The notes beneath the pieces were generated by a model, which saw nothing but the letters and a program-made list of their open reading frames with translations, had not been told where the DNA came from and searched no databases. A DNA stretch of 39,002 nt from an uncultured delta proteobacterium (GTDB taxonomy: Bacteria; Myxococcota_A; Polyangia; Polyangiales; Polyangiaceae), in the NCBI GenBank assembly GCA_903906315.1, contig CAIVJW010000251.1:1-39002 (forward strand). The letters are read 5' to 3'. Shown here one piece after another: positions 36,701-39,002 of this stretch (positions within the stretch are counted from its first letter, which is position 1; every line of letters starts with the position of its first letter). The position numbers and the translations under genes are program-made.

Positions 36701-37929
36701 CACTCGTACCGGAGCGCTTCGATCGGATCGAGGCGCGACGCCTTCCGCGCCGGATAGAGGCCGAAGACCACGCCGACCAGCGCGCTGAAGCCGACGGCGA
36801 CCACGATGACGTCCGGCCGCACGAGCGTCGGCCAGCCGAAGCGCGCCGCCAGGCGGTTCGCGGTGAAGAGCCCGATGAGCACGCCGAGCAGCCCGCCGGC
36901 GACCGAGAGCGTGAGCGCCTCGACGAGGAACTGCGCGAGGATGTTGCCGGGCTTCGCGCCGACCGCCATCCGCAGGCCGATCTCGCGCGTCCGCTCGGTG
37001 ACGCTGACGAGCATGATGTTCATGATGCCGATGCCGCCGACGAGCAGCGAGACGGCGGCGATGCTCGCGAGCAGCGTGGTCAGGGTCTTGGTGCCCTCCT
37101 GCTGCGCGCTCGCCATCTCGGTCATGTTGCGGATCGAGAAATCGTCGTCTTGCCCGGGCTGGATGCGGTGCCGGTCGCGCAGCAGCGAGGTCACCTGCTT
37201 CTGCGCGCGCGCCGTGGACTCCGCGGAGGTCGATCCGATGAAGATGCTCCCCGACAGGTACTTCTTCAGGCCGCCCTGGATCTTGGCCTGGAACGTCGAC
37301 GCCGGCACGATCACCACGTCGTCGTAGTCCTGCCCGGTGGGCGATTGCCCCTTCTTCGCGAGCACGCCGACGACCTCGAAGGGCACGTTCTTGATGCGGA
37401 CGACCTGACCGACCGGGTCCGAGCTCGCCCCGAAGAGCTTGCCCGCGACCGTCTGGCCGAGGAGCGCGACCTTGGTGCCGCCGTCCTGGTCCGAGGAGCG
37501 GAAGAGCGCGCCGCGCACGGCGGTCCAGCTGCGGATCTCGAAGTACTCGGGCGTCGTGCCCGTCACGCTGGTCGTCCAGTTCTGCTCGTCGGACAGCACC
37601 TGCGCGTTCGACCGCAGCGCCGGCGCCGCGCGGCGCACGGTGGGGATCTCGGTCTGGATCGCGCGGAGATCGTCCCACGTCAGCGTCGGCATCGACCCGA
37701 AGCCGCCCTGCGCGCCGCCCGCCGTGGTCGACCCGGGCAGGAGGATGAGCAGGTTCGACCCCATCGACGCGAACGCGGCCTCCACGGTCGCCTTCGCGCC
37801 CTCGCCGATGGCCACCATGGCGATCACGGCGCCGACGCCGATCACGATGCCGAGCGTCGTGAGAAACGATCGCATCTTGTTTCGCACGAGCGCGCGCACG
37901 GCCACGCGGAACGTCTGCAGCGGGTTCAC
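36700..37929 (-). CDS. macB: MacB-type ABC transporter permease
   Basis: Inner-membrane mechanotransmission subunit of 409 aa: one N-terminal helix ([20 protein letters not shown]), a large periplasmic MacB-PCD domain (about 50-270), and three C-terminal helices containing [17 protein letters not shown] and ending [18 protein letters not shown], the FtsX/MacB signature. The ATPase is a separate gene, overlapping by 4 nt (ATGA). Substrate (peptide, siderophore, lipid or antibiotic) unknown. Confidence 0.93.
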   Translation of the reverse strand: MNPLQTFRVAVRALVRNKMRSFLTTLGIVIGVGAVIAMVAIGEGAKATVEAAFASMGSNLLILLPGSTTAGGAQGGFGSMPTLTWDDLRAIQTEIPTVRRAAPALRSNAQVLSDEQNWTTSVTGTTPEYFEIRSWTAVRGALFRSSDQDGGTKVALLGQTVAGKLFGASSDPVGQVVRIKNVPFEVVGVLAKKGQSPTGQDYDDVVIVPASTFQAKIQGGLKKYLSGSIFIGSTSAESTARAQKQVTSLLRDRHRIQPGQDDDFSIRNMTEMASAQQEGTKTLTTLLASIAAVSLLVGGIGIMNIMLVSVTERTREIGLRMAVGAKPGNILAQFLVEALTLSVAGGLLGVLIGLFTANRLAARFGWPTLVRPDVIVVAVGFSALVGVVFGLYPARKASRLDPIEALRYE

Positions 37930-38675
37930 GGCGCGACCTCCTTCGCGGGCGCGGGCGCGGGCGCGGGCGCGATGGCCGCGCGAGCCTCCTGGCGGACATC
38001 GCTCTGCACCTCGCCGTCGCGCATGACGAGGACGCGCGAGGCGTAGGCGGCGATGTCCGGCTCGTGCGTGACGAGCACGACCGTGATGCCCGAGGCGCCG
38101 AGCTCCTGGAAGAGCGCCATGACCTCGACGCTCGTCTTCGAGTCGAGGTTGCCGGTCGGCTCGTCGGCGAGGATGAGCTTCGGGCGGCTCACGAGGGCGC
38201 GCGCGATCGCGACGCGCTGCTGCTGGCCGCCGGACATCTGGTTCGGGTGGTGGTCGAGCCGCGTGCCGAGGCCGACCCGCTCGAGGGCGAGCTTCGCGCG
38301 CTCGTGCCGCTCGCGCGTGCCGACGCCCGCGTAGAGCAGCGGCAGCTCGACGTTCTCGAGCGCCGACGTGCGCGTCAGCAGGTTGAAGTTCTGGAACACG
38401 AAGCCCAGCGTGCGGTTTCTGATCTCGGCCAGCTCGGAGCGATCGAGCGTCGAGACCTCCTGGCCGGCGAGGACGTAGCGGCCGGCCGTGGGGCGATCGA
38501 GGCAGCCGATGATGTTCATCAGCGTCGACTTGCCCGACCCCGACGATCCCATGATCGCGACGAAGTCGCCCTCGTCGATCGTGAGCGTCACCCCGCGCAG
38601 CGCGTGGACCTCGACGTCGCCCATCACGTAGACCTTCGTGACGGCCTCGATCGCGAGGATCGGCGCGCCCGCCAT
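37926..38675 (-). CDS. ABC transporter ATPase of the MacB/LolD type
   Basis: Cytosolic nucleotide-binding subunit of 249 aa powering the adjacent permease. Walker [11 protein letters not shown]-loop FVFQNFNLL, signature MSGGQQQR, Walker [13 protein letters not shown] and switch His in VTHEPDIA. The C-terminal 20 residues form an Ala/Pro repeat tail. The start overlaps the stop of the macA-like gene by 1 nt. Confidence 0.94.
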   Translation of the reverse strand: MAGAPILAIEAVTKVYVMGDVEVHALRGVTLTIDEGDFVAIMGSSGSGKSTLMNIIGCLDRPTAGRYVLAGQEVSTLDRSELAEIRNRTLGFVFQNFNLLTRTSALENVELPLLYAGVGTRERHERAKLALERVGLGTRLDHHPNQMSGGQQQRVAIARALVSRPKLILADEPTGNLDSKTSVEVMALFQELGASGITVVLVTHEPDIAAYASRVLVMRDGEVQSDVRQEARAAIAPAPAPAPAKEVAP

Positions 38676-39002
38676 CAGAACACCCGCCGCATGCCGCCGC
38701 CCGCGGGCGCCGCGCCGGGGGGAGCGCCGGGCGTCGCCTTCTGCGCGTCGGCCGAGACGATGGCGTCCGTGACGACGACGTCGCCCTCCTTCACCTCGCC
38801 CTCGAGCAGCTCGGTGACCGTGCCGTCGGAGAGGCCGATTCTCACGCGCACCGGGCTCGGCAGCTCGCCGCGCAGCACCCAGACCGTGCGCCGATCCGTC
38901 GGGCCGCGATCGCCCCCGCGGCGCCCCGATCCGCCGCGACGACCACCGCCCTCGGGTCGCCCGCTGCCGTCGGGGCCCGGCGCGGCGGCGGTCGCCCCGG
39001 CC
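38675..39002 (-). CDS. macA: MacA-like efflux adaptor, C-terminal part (5' end beyond window)
   Basis: The last 108 residues or so of a periplasmic membrane-fusion adaptor. The recognisable end is [22 protein letters not shown], then [19 protein letters not shown], the usual C-terminal beta-barrel of MacA/HlyD adaptors. It is preceded by an unusual Gly/Arg-rich stretch and open to the window edge. It is the first visible gene of the macA-ATPase-macB-tolC operon on the minus strand. Confidence 0.85.
   Translation of the reverse strand, partial: AGATAAAPGPDGSGRPEGGGRRGGSGRRGGDRGPTDRRTVWVLRGELPSPVRVRIGLSDGTVTELLEGEVKEGDVVVTDAIVSADAQKATPGAPPGAAPAGGGMRRVF

Overview
The window is very GC-rich (roughly 70 percent by eye) with densely packed genes. 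It looks like a terrestrial myxobacterium or close relative (Polyangia/Myxococcota). The pointers are a PUFA-synthase-type locus in the order ER (PfaD-like) then KS-AT-ACP, a lipoprotein with many CxxGxC repeats, an enhancer-dependent sigma-54 regulator, a TM-less hybrid histidine kinase, and many GTG starts. This assignment is inference. There are no rRNA, tRNA, phage, IS or CRISPR features, and no gene-free stretch exceeds 300 bases; the longest is the 290-base divergent control region at 7268-7557.

Region by region. (1) 1-5383, minus strand: pfaD-like enoyl reductase, then a pfaA-like KS-AT-ACP synthase cut by the left edge. (2) 5520-16359: a sulfur-compound respiration island. Rightward runs a Tat-exported PsrA/PhsA molybdoenzyme, a PsrB four-cluster ferredoxin, a PsrC/NrfD membrane subunit, two YeeE/YedE (TsuA-like) half-transporters, a rhodanese-fold protein without its catalytic Cys, and a membrane-anchored cytochrome with 11 CXXCH plus one CX4CH motif. 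Leftward run a DsrC/TusE-family protein without C-terminal cysteines and a CcoG-like ferredoxin. A convergent sigma-54 activator closes the island. The divergent control region holds two good -24/-12 promoters, one facing each way, and a cluster of TGTTTCA/TGAAACA repeats between them. (3) 16583-20314: a P-type ATPase and an MFS transporter. (4) 20316-23338, minus strand: a copper operon copA-copZ-csoR with a clear CsoR-type operator just before copA. (5) 23410-28928: fdhD and an NAD-type formate dehydrogenase. Its catalytic subunit is split and its genes permuted: the selenocysteine Mo domain comes first, a FdsG-FdsB (NuoE-NuoF) fusion second, and the piece carrying the FeS clusters, including the N-terminal [4Fe-4S] domain of the Mo subunit, last. 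(6) 28944-39002: a Cys-rich lipoprotein, POT peptide transporter, hybrid histidine kinase, fatty acid desaturase, and a MacA-MacB-TolC-type efflux operon running off the right edge.

How it works together. The two molybdo/tungsto-enzyme systems suggest an organism able to oxidise formate to make NADH and, under particular conditions, to respire a reduced sulfur compound (polysulfide, thiosulfate or tetrathionate; the substrate cannot be decided here). The sulfur island appears to be switched on from both divergent promoters by the activator it encodes.

The two strongest observations are the split, permuted, selenocysteine-containing formate dehydrogenase with an E. coli-like SECIS hairpin, and the symmetrical sigma-54 promoter pair, in which both predicted transcription starts fall 2-3 nt before the start codon and which links a cysteine-less DsrC-like protein to a sulfur reductase module.
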